Shown here piece after piece: positions 16,081-23,335 of a stretch of 34,274 nucleotides of DNA (position 1 is its first letter; every line of letters begins with the position of its first letter). The translations under genes were made by a program, and so were the position numbers. Origin of the DNA: an uncultured Thalassolituus sp. (lineage in GTDB: Bacteria; Pseudomonadota; Gammaproteobacteria; Pseudomonadales; Oceanobacteraceae); the NCBI GenBank assembly GCA_913054055.1, contig CAJXIT010000003.1, positions 1 through 34,274 on the forward strand. Reading direction: 5' to 3'. A model generated the notes under the pieces. It searched no databases, had not been told where the DNA came from, and saw only the letters and a list, made by a program, of their open reading frames with translations.

Positions 16081-17513
16081 GCAGGCAGAGCTTTCGAATC
16101 TGAATCATGCGCAAGGTTATCCCTTGGTTTACAGTTTGTTTTATGCCAAGGGATGGTGCACCCTAGTTGCTTGGCGATTTCTACTGAAGACTCCACCGCT
16201 GCATCCAATAACGGAATTTTATTGGCCATATACGAACCGCAAATTTTTATAGCGCTATGAGCATTTAAATTTTGTAGCTTCGCCACAGCCACTCGGCTTT
16301 CTAGGGTCACCAATGGCCGCGTAAAAGATTGCTGTGCAATGATGCTGCTGGCTTTTGGTTGCTTGATCACATTCCAAGTTTGAAATACTGGCTGCTGATC
16401 TTTATAGGTACTAAATGCCTTAGTTAAATCCACTGAGGTTGACGGGCGAGGCAGTGATTCATCCACAATATAACTCACCGGCGATGCTTGGTTCTGGTGA
16501 TGCACAATACTGGTGTCTGTGTGCAGTACCATTGAGGAGTACTGCATGGGAATGCTTGTGAGTAATTTAGCCTGCTGAGCGTGTACATCAGCCTCTTTAT
16601 GTTGAGCAGCCGATAATATTTGCCCCGCTATATCGGCTTGCGTAGCAATCACAACATGATCGAATTCATATTCTTTAACAACCGATGTGGCTTGGTTGCA
16701 GCTGGTTAACATGATGCGGTTTTTATCATGATCCAATGGCGCCACCGACATCACCTGTTCACCGCACAAAACGTCATAACCTTGTGTGATTTTTGGCACG
16801 ATGCCATCTACTCCTTGCTTGGCCCTGACAATGCCATCGTCCATAACACCACAGGTCAAATACCCCAAAATCAAATCCGCAGGATAATTTAAAATGCCAT
16901 CATAATCACAAGTACAGATCACCGCTAAGGCTGGCAGCAATAATTGGTGAATAAAACTGGCATTAAAATTGTTCTGCTGAAGGTACGTGCCAAACGTGAT
17001 GTGACTTAATGAATGGAGTGGATTAGCCATGTCTTTTTTGGCTTGCTTAAAAAACGTAAACTGCCCCATCACCAATTTAAAACCGGCACCACTGATACTG
17101 TTTCGACTTAAATAGCGAAAGCCTTTACCCAATACATTGATATTTCGATACTGAAAAAATACCGCCGGTCGTTCATCTTCGGGACGCCAAGTTTGATAAG
17201 CAGCAGCATGATCACTGCTTTCCATTTCAATGTTTAAATATTTATATAAAGCAAATAACTGAGGGTAATAGCCTTTAGTGAAAATCCTTAAGGGCATATC
17301 AATGCGTGTTTCAATGCCATTGCTGTGATAGTCCGAGGTAAAGACACCCATACCCGGAGAATCGTGGTATTCAAACAGGGTCACTTGATACTTATCTTTC
17401 AACAACCAAGCTGCACTCAATCCCGCTAACCCAGCACCTACCACAGCCAAAGAGGGCTTTGCATGCAGAGCATCCAAGCTAGGCGAAGAGACAGAAGGGT
17501 CTAGGGTATACAT
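16077..17513 (-). CDS. FAD-dependent amine-oxidase-like oxidoreductase
   Basis: 478 residues from ATG 17513; the open frame extends to a TTG at 17537, which is not used. The N-terminal dinucleotide-binding motif is LAVVGAGLAGLSAAWLLKDK followed by VTLFE (about 23-47). The GG-doublet region reads DSPGMGVFTSDYHSNGIETR, and DHVVIATQADIAGQIL carries the second FAD contact (VVIAT). It ends with KICGSYMANKIPLLDAAVESSVEIA, the C-terminal FAD loop of the monoamine-oxidase/phytoene-desaturase superfamily. Members oxidise amines or desaturate lipids and carotenoids. The substrate is not known. It is the first gene of a two-gene operon with the methyltransferase. It is not clearly one of the well-known COG2907 proteins. 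Confidence 0.8.
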   Translation of the reverse strand: MYTLDPSVSSPSLDALHAKPSLAVVGAGLAGLSAAWLLKDKYQVTLFEYHDSPGMGVFTSDYHSNGIETRIDMPLRIFTKGYYPQLFALYKYLNIEMESSDHAAAYQTWRPEDERPAVFFQYRNINVLGKGFRYLSRNSISGAGFKLVMGQFTFFKQAKKDMANPLHSLSHITFGTYLQQNNFNASFIHQLLLPALAVICTCDYDGILNYPADLILGYLTCGVMDDGIVRAKQGVDGIVPKITQGYDVLCGEQVMSVAPLDHDKNRIMLTSCNQATSVVKEYEFDHVVIATQADIAGQILSAAQHKEADVHAQQAKLLTSIPMQYSSMVLHTDTSIVHHQNQASPVSYIVDESLPRPSTSVDLTKAFSTYKDQQPVFQTWNVIKQPKASSIIAQQSFTRPLVTLESRVAVAKLQNLNAHSAIKICGSYMANKIPLLDAAVESSVEIAKQLGCTIPWHKTNCKPRDNLAHDSDSKALPA

Positions 17514-17668
17514 AGGCACTCGAATATTCAAAAACAATCAAACTGCATACCATCATATAACGACACCCGTGCAAACAACAGATGAACAGACGGCTTGTTA
17601 CTATCTTATAAAGACGAATACTTACCTTAAACAGACAATCTAAATTGGCTGCCGCTGAACATTTCCCC

Positions 17669-17697
17669 CTGACGAACCCATATTCAACAGATATAAT
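17669..17697 (+). promoter_or_regulatory. Sigma-70-type promoter for the DUF1851 gene
   Basis: CTGACG at 17669-17674 and a perfect TATAAT at 17692-17697 are separated by 17 bases. The predicted transcript would start near 17704, about 30 bases before the ATG at 17736. Confidence 0.6.
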
Positions 17698-17735
17698 GCC
17701 TGCCTTTCCTACTTACCAACACAGGCCCCACATCC

Positions 17736-18170
17736 ATGAGCATATTAGACACCGTTAGCACCGCATGGGGCTGGGTAGGCATCACCCCTGAAAAAGTCAT
17801 CGCTGAAAATGAGTTTGGCAACCTGATTATCAAAGACCTTGAAGGCATGTATTGGCGCCTATGCCCTGAAGACCTGTATTGTGAGGTCATCGCTGACGAT
17901 GATGCCGATTATAATGAACTAGTAAAAGACGAAGAGTTTAACCAAGACTGGTTTATGGATGTCATGGTGAATAAAGCCACTGAAAAATTTGGCCCGCTAG
18001 AAGATGGTTTTAAATACCATATGCTAGAACCTGGTGCTTTGGGCGGAAAATACGCTGTATTCAACATCAAACCAATCGCATTTGAACGTATTATTAAGTT
18101 TTCAGGCGAATTGGCTCAAAAGGTACACCGTGCAGGCGGTAAGAAAGTAAAATTTACACCGCTTAGTTAA
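17736..18170 (+). CDS. DUF1851 (Tdi1-type immunity domain) protein
   Basis: A 144-residue acidic cytoplasmic protein. WGWVGITPEKVIAENEFGN, then EGMYWRLCPEDLYCEVIADD, EEFNQDWFMDVMV and EPGALGGKYAVFNIK with a final FSGELAQ match the DUF1851 pattern as I know it (W.W.G..P..V...N.FGN; WR.CPE.L.CE; LGG.Y...N; SG..A). DUF1851 is the C-terminal domain of Tdi1, the immunity protein against the type VI secreted DNase Tde1 of Agrobacterium, but most family members have no shown role. No toxin or T6SS gene is nearby, so an immunity role here would be an orphan one. It has a good promoter at 17669-17697. Confidence 0.8.
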   Translation: MSILDTVSTAWGWVGITPEKVIAENEFGNLIIKDLEGMYWRLCPEDLYCEVIADDDADYNELVKDEEFNQDWFMDVMVNKATEKFGPLEDGFKYHMLEPGALGGKYAVFNIKPIAFERIIKFSGELAQKVHRAGGKKVKFTPLS

Positions 18171-18180
18171 TTATGATGGC

Positions 18181-18209
18181 TAATCGCTCAACCCCCCATT
18201 GAGCGATTA
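18181..18209. terminator. Hairpin between convergent genes
   Basis: A perfect 11-bp stem TAATCGCTCAA/TTGAGCGATTA with a CCCCCCA loop. The right arm includes the stop codon of the AraC gene. No T-run follows on either strand, so termination would not be of the classical type. Confidence 0.45.
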
Positions 18210-19256
18210 TCCATACACTAGTTTTTCTCGGATAGTCGCTGGGGTCATTCCACACCAACGCTTAAATGCCTTTCTAAAATTATTAGCATCTGTAATATTC
18301 AAGTACTCAGCAAGTTCAGTATTCCCCAAGCCTTTTGTTTGAATCAAATACAAACTCACTTCTAATTTAGATTGATCTTGTAATCGCTGAAAACTCCAGC
18401 CATGATTTTTTAACTTACGCTTAAAAGTGGCAGGGCTCATTCCAAATCGATCTGCTGTTTCATTTAAAGACAGTATATTAGGGCTTTCATTATTTAATAC
18501 TGATGCTATCGCTTCTATAAAGCCTAGAGAGCCTTTTTCATTTTCATTCTCGCACTGCCTTTTTGCCACGGTAAATGCCGCATTCGAACTGAGGTTTCGA
18601 TTAATCGAAGGGAATGGTTTTTCCAGCCAACTTTTATTCAGCATGATTAAGTCAACGCCCATGGAGAACTGAACGTTGTCACCTAAGTTTACTTTATACT
18701 CTTCTATATGCTTTGGTTCCGAAAATGAAAAACTAAATTTCCACGGTAGCTTTTCCGAAAAGTACCAATTTACTAAAGATGTAAAAGCAGTCACATAGGC
18801 TTCAATAACAAAGGCATAGCTTGTCCCTAAACCAATTGCATCATTCCACTGTATGTAAACTGTATCCGCATCTTCCCAAATTTTTAAACTTAATAAGGGG
18901 GTTAATATTGAATAACGTGACAAAACATCTGTCAGTTGCTTAAGGTTACCTGCATGGCATATTAACTGACTGTAAGCATCAAAATGCCCGGGAAACATTC
19001 CATGCCCCCAGCGAAAACTCAGTTCTGGTAAAGCATATAGACGCTTTGCATTTTCAATAATATGGCAGAACTGAGACGAATCGAGGCGTATACTCCCCTT
19101 AAGCAAATCATCATAAAATAATCGTGTACCTTTTAGGAAGCGATCGCTCTCAATACCACGCTCTAACAATATATCCATAAGTCCTGCAGCATGAAAATGT
19201 GCAGGATAAATCCTTGCATCATTCTCATACCAGCTTATGTTTATAGGCTGCTTCAT
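18207..19256 (-). CDS. AraC-family transcriptional regulator
   Basis: 349 residues. The first 220 resemble the Arabinose_bd (OruR/ArgR-type) ligand domain: HAAGLMDILLERGI, GSIRLDSSQFCHIIENA, SFRWGHGMFPGHFDAYSQLICHA. The C-terminal two helix-turn-helix units comprise SLNETADRFGMSPATFKRKLKNHGWSFQRL and GNTELAEYLNITDANNFRKAFKRWCGMTPATIRE, the standard AraC signature end. It starts 3 bp after the stop of the degenerate GGDEF gene and so is co-transcribed with it. The effector and targets are unknown. The operon is divergent from the Pho-controlled TBDR gene, so its targets might include that 350-bp region, but this is only suggested by position. Confidence 0.88.
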   Translation of the reverse strand: MKQPINISWYENDARIYPAHFHAAGLMDILLERGIESDRFLKGTRLFYDDLLKGSIRLDSSQFCHIIENAKRLYALPELSFRWGHGMFPGHFDAYSQLICHAGNLKQLTDVLSRYSILTPLLSLKIWEDADTVYIQWNDAIGLGTSYAFVIEAYVTAFTSLVNWYFSEKLPWKFSFSFSEPKHIEEYKVNLGDNVQFSMGVDLIMLNKSWLEKPFPSINRNLSSNAAFTVAKRQCENENEKGSLGFIEAIASVLNNESPNILSLNETADRFGMSPATFKRKLKNHGWSFQRLQDQSKLEVSLYLIQTKGLGNTELAEYLNITDANNFRKAFKRWCGMTPATIREKLVYG

Positions 19257-19259
19257 ATC

Positions 19260-20165
19260 TTATGCAACAATGCTAAAAGGCTTTGACTGATTTAAAGAGG
19301 TATTAGCCTGTTCAATGAATTGATCTGCTGATAACCCTTGTCCATGTGCAATGCCGATGTTTATGTTTTGATAAAGCGTTTCACCACTTTTTTCTAATTT
19401 AAACGCAAAATTTGACACGGCTGTATAAAGTTCTTTTGATAAGATATTGGCGGTTTCCACATTTGTATTAGGCAGAACAATTGCAAATCGATCTCCAGCA
19501 TAACGGCAGAGTAAATCATCTTTACGTAAATTCAGCATAAGCAATTCACTTAATGCATGTAAAAAACGATCCCCCTCTCTGGTGCTGTACTTACGATTCA
19601 TATCGGAGAAGTTTTCTACATCTAATATCAGTAACGCATGATCATTAAAAGGGAATAGCTTTGAAAATCGATTTATCTGAGATCGCAAAAAGTCAATTCG
19701 ACCTAAATGGGTTAGCTTATCAACCGCCAAATGCTCTCGAAAATACTGTTCACGTTTTCTCAATTGGTCATTTATAGAGATTTGTTCTTGATGCCAGTGA
19801 TATAAGCCATAAGTTAATAACATGATGCCTATGGGCATGGATATAGATTCAAAACCTTGATCCCACCATTGCTCCGCAGGAATACGAATAAATTCATCTA
19901 AGGCGTCTTGCCAAAACGCGAGCAACATAAACCCCAGACCAAGGCTTAGAAGGTTGGTTACCCTACCCTGAGGACGACTCCCTAGTATAAATAAAATCCA
20001 TAGGCCTATCGCAAAAGCGCTGCCACCTTCTCCAACTACATCCACCCAATCTATTTCTTGCCAAGCTTTTGCTTCACCCAACATTAAATTAGTCGCAAAT
20101 GCAAAAACCAACAATCCGATTAAAAAGAGGCCTTTATTTTTGTGATGTACTAATAATGAAAACAT
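19260..20165 (-). CDS. Membrane protein with degenerate GGDEF domain
   Basis: 301 residues with four probable membrane segments (about 12-29, 48-63, 70-86 and 108-124), a short coiled linker and a GGDEF-fold domain (about 145-300). The fold is clear: DKLTHLGRIDFL, LLILDVENFSDMNRKY, GDRFLHALSELL, RKDDLLCRYAGDRFAIVLP. The signature is AGDRF instead of GGDEF (residues 223-227), replacing the catalytic Glu by Arg. The first metal-site region is DVENFSD rather than D.D.FK. The RxxD inhibitory-site motif (RKDD, 214-217) is kept at the right distance. Diguanylate cyclase activity is therefore unlikely; binding c-di-GMP is possible. The operon partner is the AraC regulator 3 bp downstream. Confidence 0.85.
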   Translation of the reverse strand: MFSLLVHHKNKGLFLIGLLVFAFATNLMLGEAKAWQEIDWVDVVGEGGSAFAIGLWILFILGSRPQGRVTNLLSLGLGFMLLAFWQDALDEFIRIPAEQWWDQGFESISMPIGIMLLTYGLYHWHQEQISINDQLRKREQYFREHLAVDKLTHLGRIDFLRSQINRFSKLFPFNDHALLILDVENFSDMNRKYSTREGDRFLHALSELLMLNLRKDDLLCRYAGDRFAIVLPNTNVETANILSKELYTAVSNFAFKLEKSGETLYQNINIGIAHGQGLSADQFIEQANTSLNQSKPFSIVA

Positions 20166-20447
20166 AACAATTTAATCTCGAATCTATTTCTACCTTACGG
20201 AATACCATTATTATATGACATTTTCTTTACAGATATTGAATCTGGCCAAATTAACCACGGGGTCAAATCAGCTCAATCTACCCGGTAATGGATTAGGTAT
20301 TATTTGCCTCAAATAATTAATATTGATCTCAAAGGTCCTGAAATCATAAGGGGTATAGCATCACACAAGTAATTACCGGGGTAATATCAGATCATATTTG
20401 TCTAAATAACAATCAATATCAATTTCTACAGCACAAAAGCCAGATGA
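20166..20447. promoter_or_regulatory. Divergent regulatory region with imperfect repeats
   Basis: Between the GGDEF gene and the TBDR gene lie 350 bases without a gene. The part upstream of the Pho box has an imperfect direct repeat (GGGGTCAAATCAGCTCA at 20259-20275 and GGGGTAATATCAGATCA at 20378-20394, 14 of 17 identical). A related GGGGTATAGCATCA starts at 20350. A perfect palindrome, ATTACC-GG-GGTAAT, lies at 20372-20385. These look like sites for a second regulator; which one is not known. Confidence 0.4.
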
Positions 20448-20465
20448 CTGTCACATAGATGTCAT
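20448..20465 (+). promoter_or_regulatory. Pho box before the receptor-phytase genes
   Basis: CTGTCAC-ATAG-ATGTCAT is two 7-base repeats with an 11-base period, against the PhoB consensus CTGTCAT-N4-CTGTCAT. It lies 50 bp upstream of the TBDR start, a normal distance for a PhoB-activated promoter in which the box replaces the -35. The best -10 is weak (TAAGGT near 20476). Confidence 0.78.
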
Positions 20466-20515
20466 ACGGGATTTTTAAGGTGCTCACACTTTCTTAAAAT
20501 TAACCGAGCAGAACT

Positions 20516-23293
20516 ATGTTAAAAATAAGTAAACTGGCAGGCGCCATTGCACTATCCAGTGCAGCCTTAACCTCTCAAGCCGACGGAATCCTCGAAGGCC
20601 GAATCATTGATGCAAACACACAAAACCCTATTAATGGGGTGGTGGTCAGTATTAAAGATTTAAACCGAGACGTTCTAGTTAACAACAAAGGCGCTTTTCG
20701 ATTACCTAAATTAAAGGCCGGCACATACGAAGTCGTTGTCACACTGGGTGATCAAAGCATTCACCAAACACAAATCACCATTACGGATAATGAAGTCACG
20801 CGCTCAGATATGACTATCGATACTGCTGACGAAGCCATGGAAGAGATTGTCGTCGTTGGCCAAGCCGCTCAAATGCAGCGAGCGCTGGATCGTCAACGCC
20901 ATTCTGACAACATGATCAGCGCGATCAATGCAGATGCCATTGGTCAGCTGCCTGACTCAAATGCGGCAGAAGCATTGCAGCGTATTGCCGGAATTTCCAT
21001 TGAGCGTGACCAAGGTGAAGGTCGTTTTGTTCGTGTACGTGGTATCAGCCCTGATTTAAACGCCGTTACTGTTAATGGTACTCAGCTTCCTGCCCCTGAA
21101 TCTGGCCGCCGCGCGGTTGCTTTGGATGTCATCCCATCTGATTTAATAAGTTCGCTTGTAGTGACAAAAGCCTTAACCCCTGACATGGACGCTAACGCAA
21201 TTGGCGGAAGCATCGAAGTAGAAAGTTTATCGGCACTTGATCGAGAAGGCGCTTTCTACACAGTTAACTCATCTATGTCTTATGACGAACACACCAGCGA
21301 AACCAGTCCATCCATTGCAGCAACAGGTGGTAATACATTCGAGTTTTCCAATGGTCACCGATTGGGTGTGGCATCTGCCATCAGTTACGACAAACGTAAG
21401 TTTGGATCAGATAACGTTGAAACCGGTGCAAAATGGGATGGTGATGAATTAGAAGAGCTTGAACAACGTGATTACACCCTAGAGCGTGAGCGCATTGGTG
21501 CCGCTTTAAATCTAGATTATGAAATCGATCTAAATAATTCACTTTACGCTCGAACGCTATACAGTAAATACACAGATGACGAACAGCGCTTAGCCAATGT
21601 AATCGAATTTGGTGCCATGGAATTTGATGCGGATGAAGGTGAAAACGTATTTGAAGGCGGCTCTCGTGCAGAAGGTGATACAGGATTAGCAGAAGTTAAT
21701 CGTGAATTAAAGGACCGCGCTGAGACTCAAACAATATTATCAACAACACTAGGTGGTGAGCATTTTATTGATGATTGGACAGTTGAATATGCCGTAGGGT
21801 ACAGCAAGGCTGATGAAGATGAGCCAGGTGGCATCAGTGGTGCAGTTTTCAAACAAGAAGAAGTACCAGGTATGGGCTTTAACAATTCCCGTCAACCGGA
21901 TGTAATTTCAGGCAGTGAATTTTTAGATGCCACGGCTTATGAGCTAGATAAGATTGAATATGAAGAAGCGCTTACTGAAGATGTTCAAACCAGTTTCAAG
22001 TTTGATATCACAAAAGACCTATACTTCAACGATAACCCAGCAATAGTGAAGTTTGGAGCCAAGTCATCTCAACGTAAAAAGTCCCAACAACTTCAAGCCT
22101 ATGAATTTGAAGATTTCACTGACAATGGTTTTACCGATGATCAAATTACAATGGATAAATTTACCTCGGGATCTGTAGATTACAACCTTGGAAACTTCGG
22201 CCCTAATATTGACCCAGCATCTATACAAAATGTCATAAGCCAACTTGATATATCTAACTTTATTAATGAAGAAGACAGCACAATTGAAGATTACGAAATT
22301 GAAGAAGATATCAATGCTGCCTATCTAATGGGTCGAATTGATTTAGACGATACTCGTATTCTTGCTGGTGTTCGATATGAAGGAACGAAACAAACCTTTG
22401 AAGGTTACCAATACGACGATGGCGACATCACTTTACTTAACTCTGAAAATGACTATGATCACATTCTTCCATCATTACATGTTAAACATGAACTAGGTAA
22501 TGACTCTCAGTTACGTTTTGCTTATAGCAATGCAGTTGTTCGACCAACATTTGAACAACTTTCTCCTGGTACAAAAGTGGATGGTGATGAAACTGAAAAA
22601 GGTAATACCAATCTTAAAGCAATGGAGTCTGCTAATTTAGACTTTGGCTGGGAAATTTTTACCGGTGATGCAGGGGCTATCTCAGCTTTTATCTTCCATA
22701 AAGATATTAAAAATTTCACTTACGAAACTGAATTTGCAAGCATTGAAGGTGCAGACGTAAAAGAAATAACAACCTATGACAATGGTGAAAGTGCCACGCT
22801 TACAGGCATCGAACTGGGCTTCTCGCAAAAACTATCCATGCTACCATCTCCTTTTAATGGGGTACTAATCGGATTGAACGCGGCATACAGCGAAAGCGAT
22901 GCCAGCATTACCGCTCAAGAAGAAGATGAAGGCAGTATTTCAACCATTACCAGAGACATTCCTCTACCTAACCAATCAGACATGACAGGTAACTTCATTC
23001 TTGGATACGAAAAAAACAAGATTATGTTAAGACTGGCTGCCAACTATAAATCTGAATACTTGTTAGAAGTTAACAACCCAACTGACGAAGCTGAAGACGT
23101 GTATCAAGCGGCCCAAACACAATGGGATTTCAGTGCCGCATACAATGTTTTGGATAATCTAAAAGTGACATTTGAAGTATCAAATCTAACAGATGAACCT
23201 TATTACACTTACCAAGATAACGAATCTCTAAATGCGCAGTATGAAGATTACGGCCCAACTTACCGTGTTGGCCTAACATTCAATAATTTTTAG
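20516..23293 (+). CDS. TonB-dependent receptor, probable phytate/organophosphate transporter
   Basis: 925 residues. Signal peptide 1-22; a CarboxypepD_reg-like beta-sandwich at about 25-100 (ILEGRIIDANTQNPINGVVV, then NNKGAFRLPKLKAGTYEV); TonB box EEIVVVG at 109-115; plug from about 130 with LPDSNAAEALQRIAGISIER and GEGRFVRVRGISPDLNAV; and a long barrel ending RVGLTFNNF with a terminal Phe. The plug signature is that of the TonB-Xanth-Caul subfamily (TIGR01782), large receptors for nutrients rather than siderophores. A Pho box upstream and a beta-propeller phytase 42 bp downstream point to a phosphorylated ligand such as inositol phosphates. Ligand identity is inferred from context only. Likely energised by a Ton complex of the window. 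Confidence 0.92.
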   Translation: MLKISKLAGAIALSSAALTSQADGILEGRIIDANTQNPINGVVVSIKDLNRDVLVNNKGAFRLPKLKAGTYEVVVTLGDQSIHQTQITITDNEVTRSDMTIDTADEAMEEIVVVGQAAQMQRALDRQRHSDNMISAINADAIGQLPDSNAAEALQRIAGISIERDQGEGRFVRVRGISPDLNAVTVNGTQLPAPESGRRAVALDVIPSDLISSLVVTKALTPDMDANAIGGSIEVESLSALDREGAFYTVNSSMSYDEHTSETSPSIAATGGNTFEFSNGHRLGVASAISYDKRKFGSDNVETGAKWDGDELEELEQRDYTLERERIGAALNLDYEIDLNNSLYARTLYSKYTDDEQRLANVIEFGAMEFDADEGENVFEGGSRAEGDTGLAEVNRELKDRAETQTILSTTLGGEHFIDDWTVEYAVGYSKADEDEPGGISGAVFKQEEVPGMGFNNSRQPDVISGSEFLDATAYELDKIEYEEALTEDVQTSFKFDITKDLYFNDNPAIVKFGAKSSQRKKSQQLQAYEFEDFTDNGFTDDQITMDKFTSGSVDYNLGNFGPNIDPASIQNVISQLDISNFINEEDSTIEDYEIEEDINAAYLMGRIDLDDTRILAGVRYEGTKQTFEGYQYDDGDITLLNSENDYDHILPSLHVKHELGNDSQLRFAYSNAVVRPTFEQLSPGTKVDGDETEKGNTNLKAMESANLDFGWEIFTGDAGAISAFIFHKDIKNFTYETEFASIEGADVKEITTYDNGESATLTGIELGFSQKLSMLPSPFNGVLIGLNAAYSESDASITAQEEDEGSISTITRDIPLPNQSDMTGNFILGYEKNKIMLRLAANYKSEYLLEVNNPTDEAEDVYQAAQTQWDFSAAYNVLDNLKVTFEVSNLTDEPYYTYQDNESLNAQYEDYGPTYRVGLTFNNF

Positions 23294-23307
23294 TAAATAG
23301 TTTTAAT

Positions 23308-23325
23308 AGGGGCTTCGGCCCCTTT
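23308..23325 (+). terminator. UUCG-capped intercistronic hairpin (attenuator-like)
   Basis: AGGGGC-TTCG-GCCCCT followed by TT, 15 bp after the receptor stop and 10 bp before the phytase start. The stem is stable but the U-run is only three, so partial termination or RNA 3'-end protection is more likely than full termination. The phytase Shine-Dalgarno (GGTGAAG) follows directly. Confidence 0.5.
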
Positions 23326-23335
23326 CGGTGAAGAT

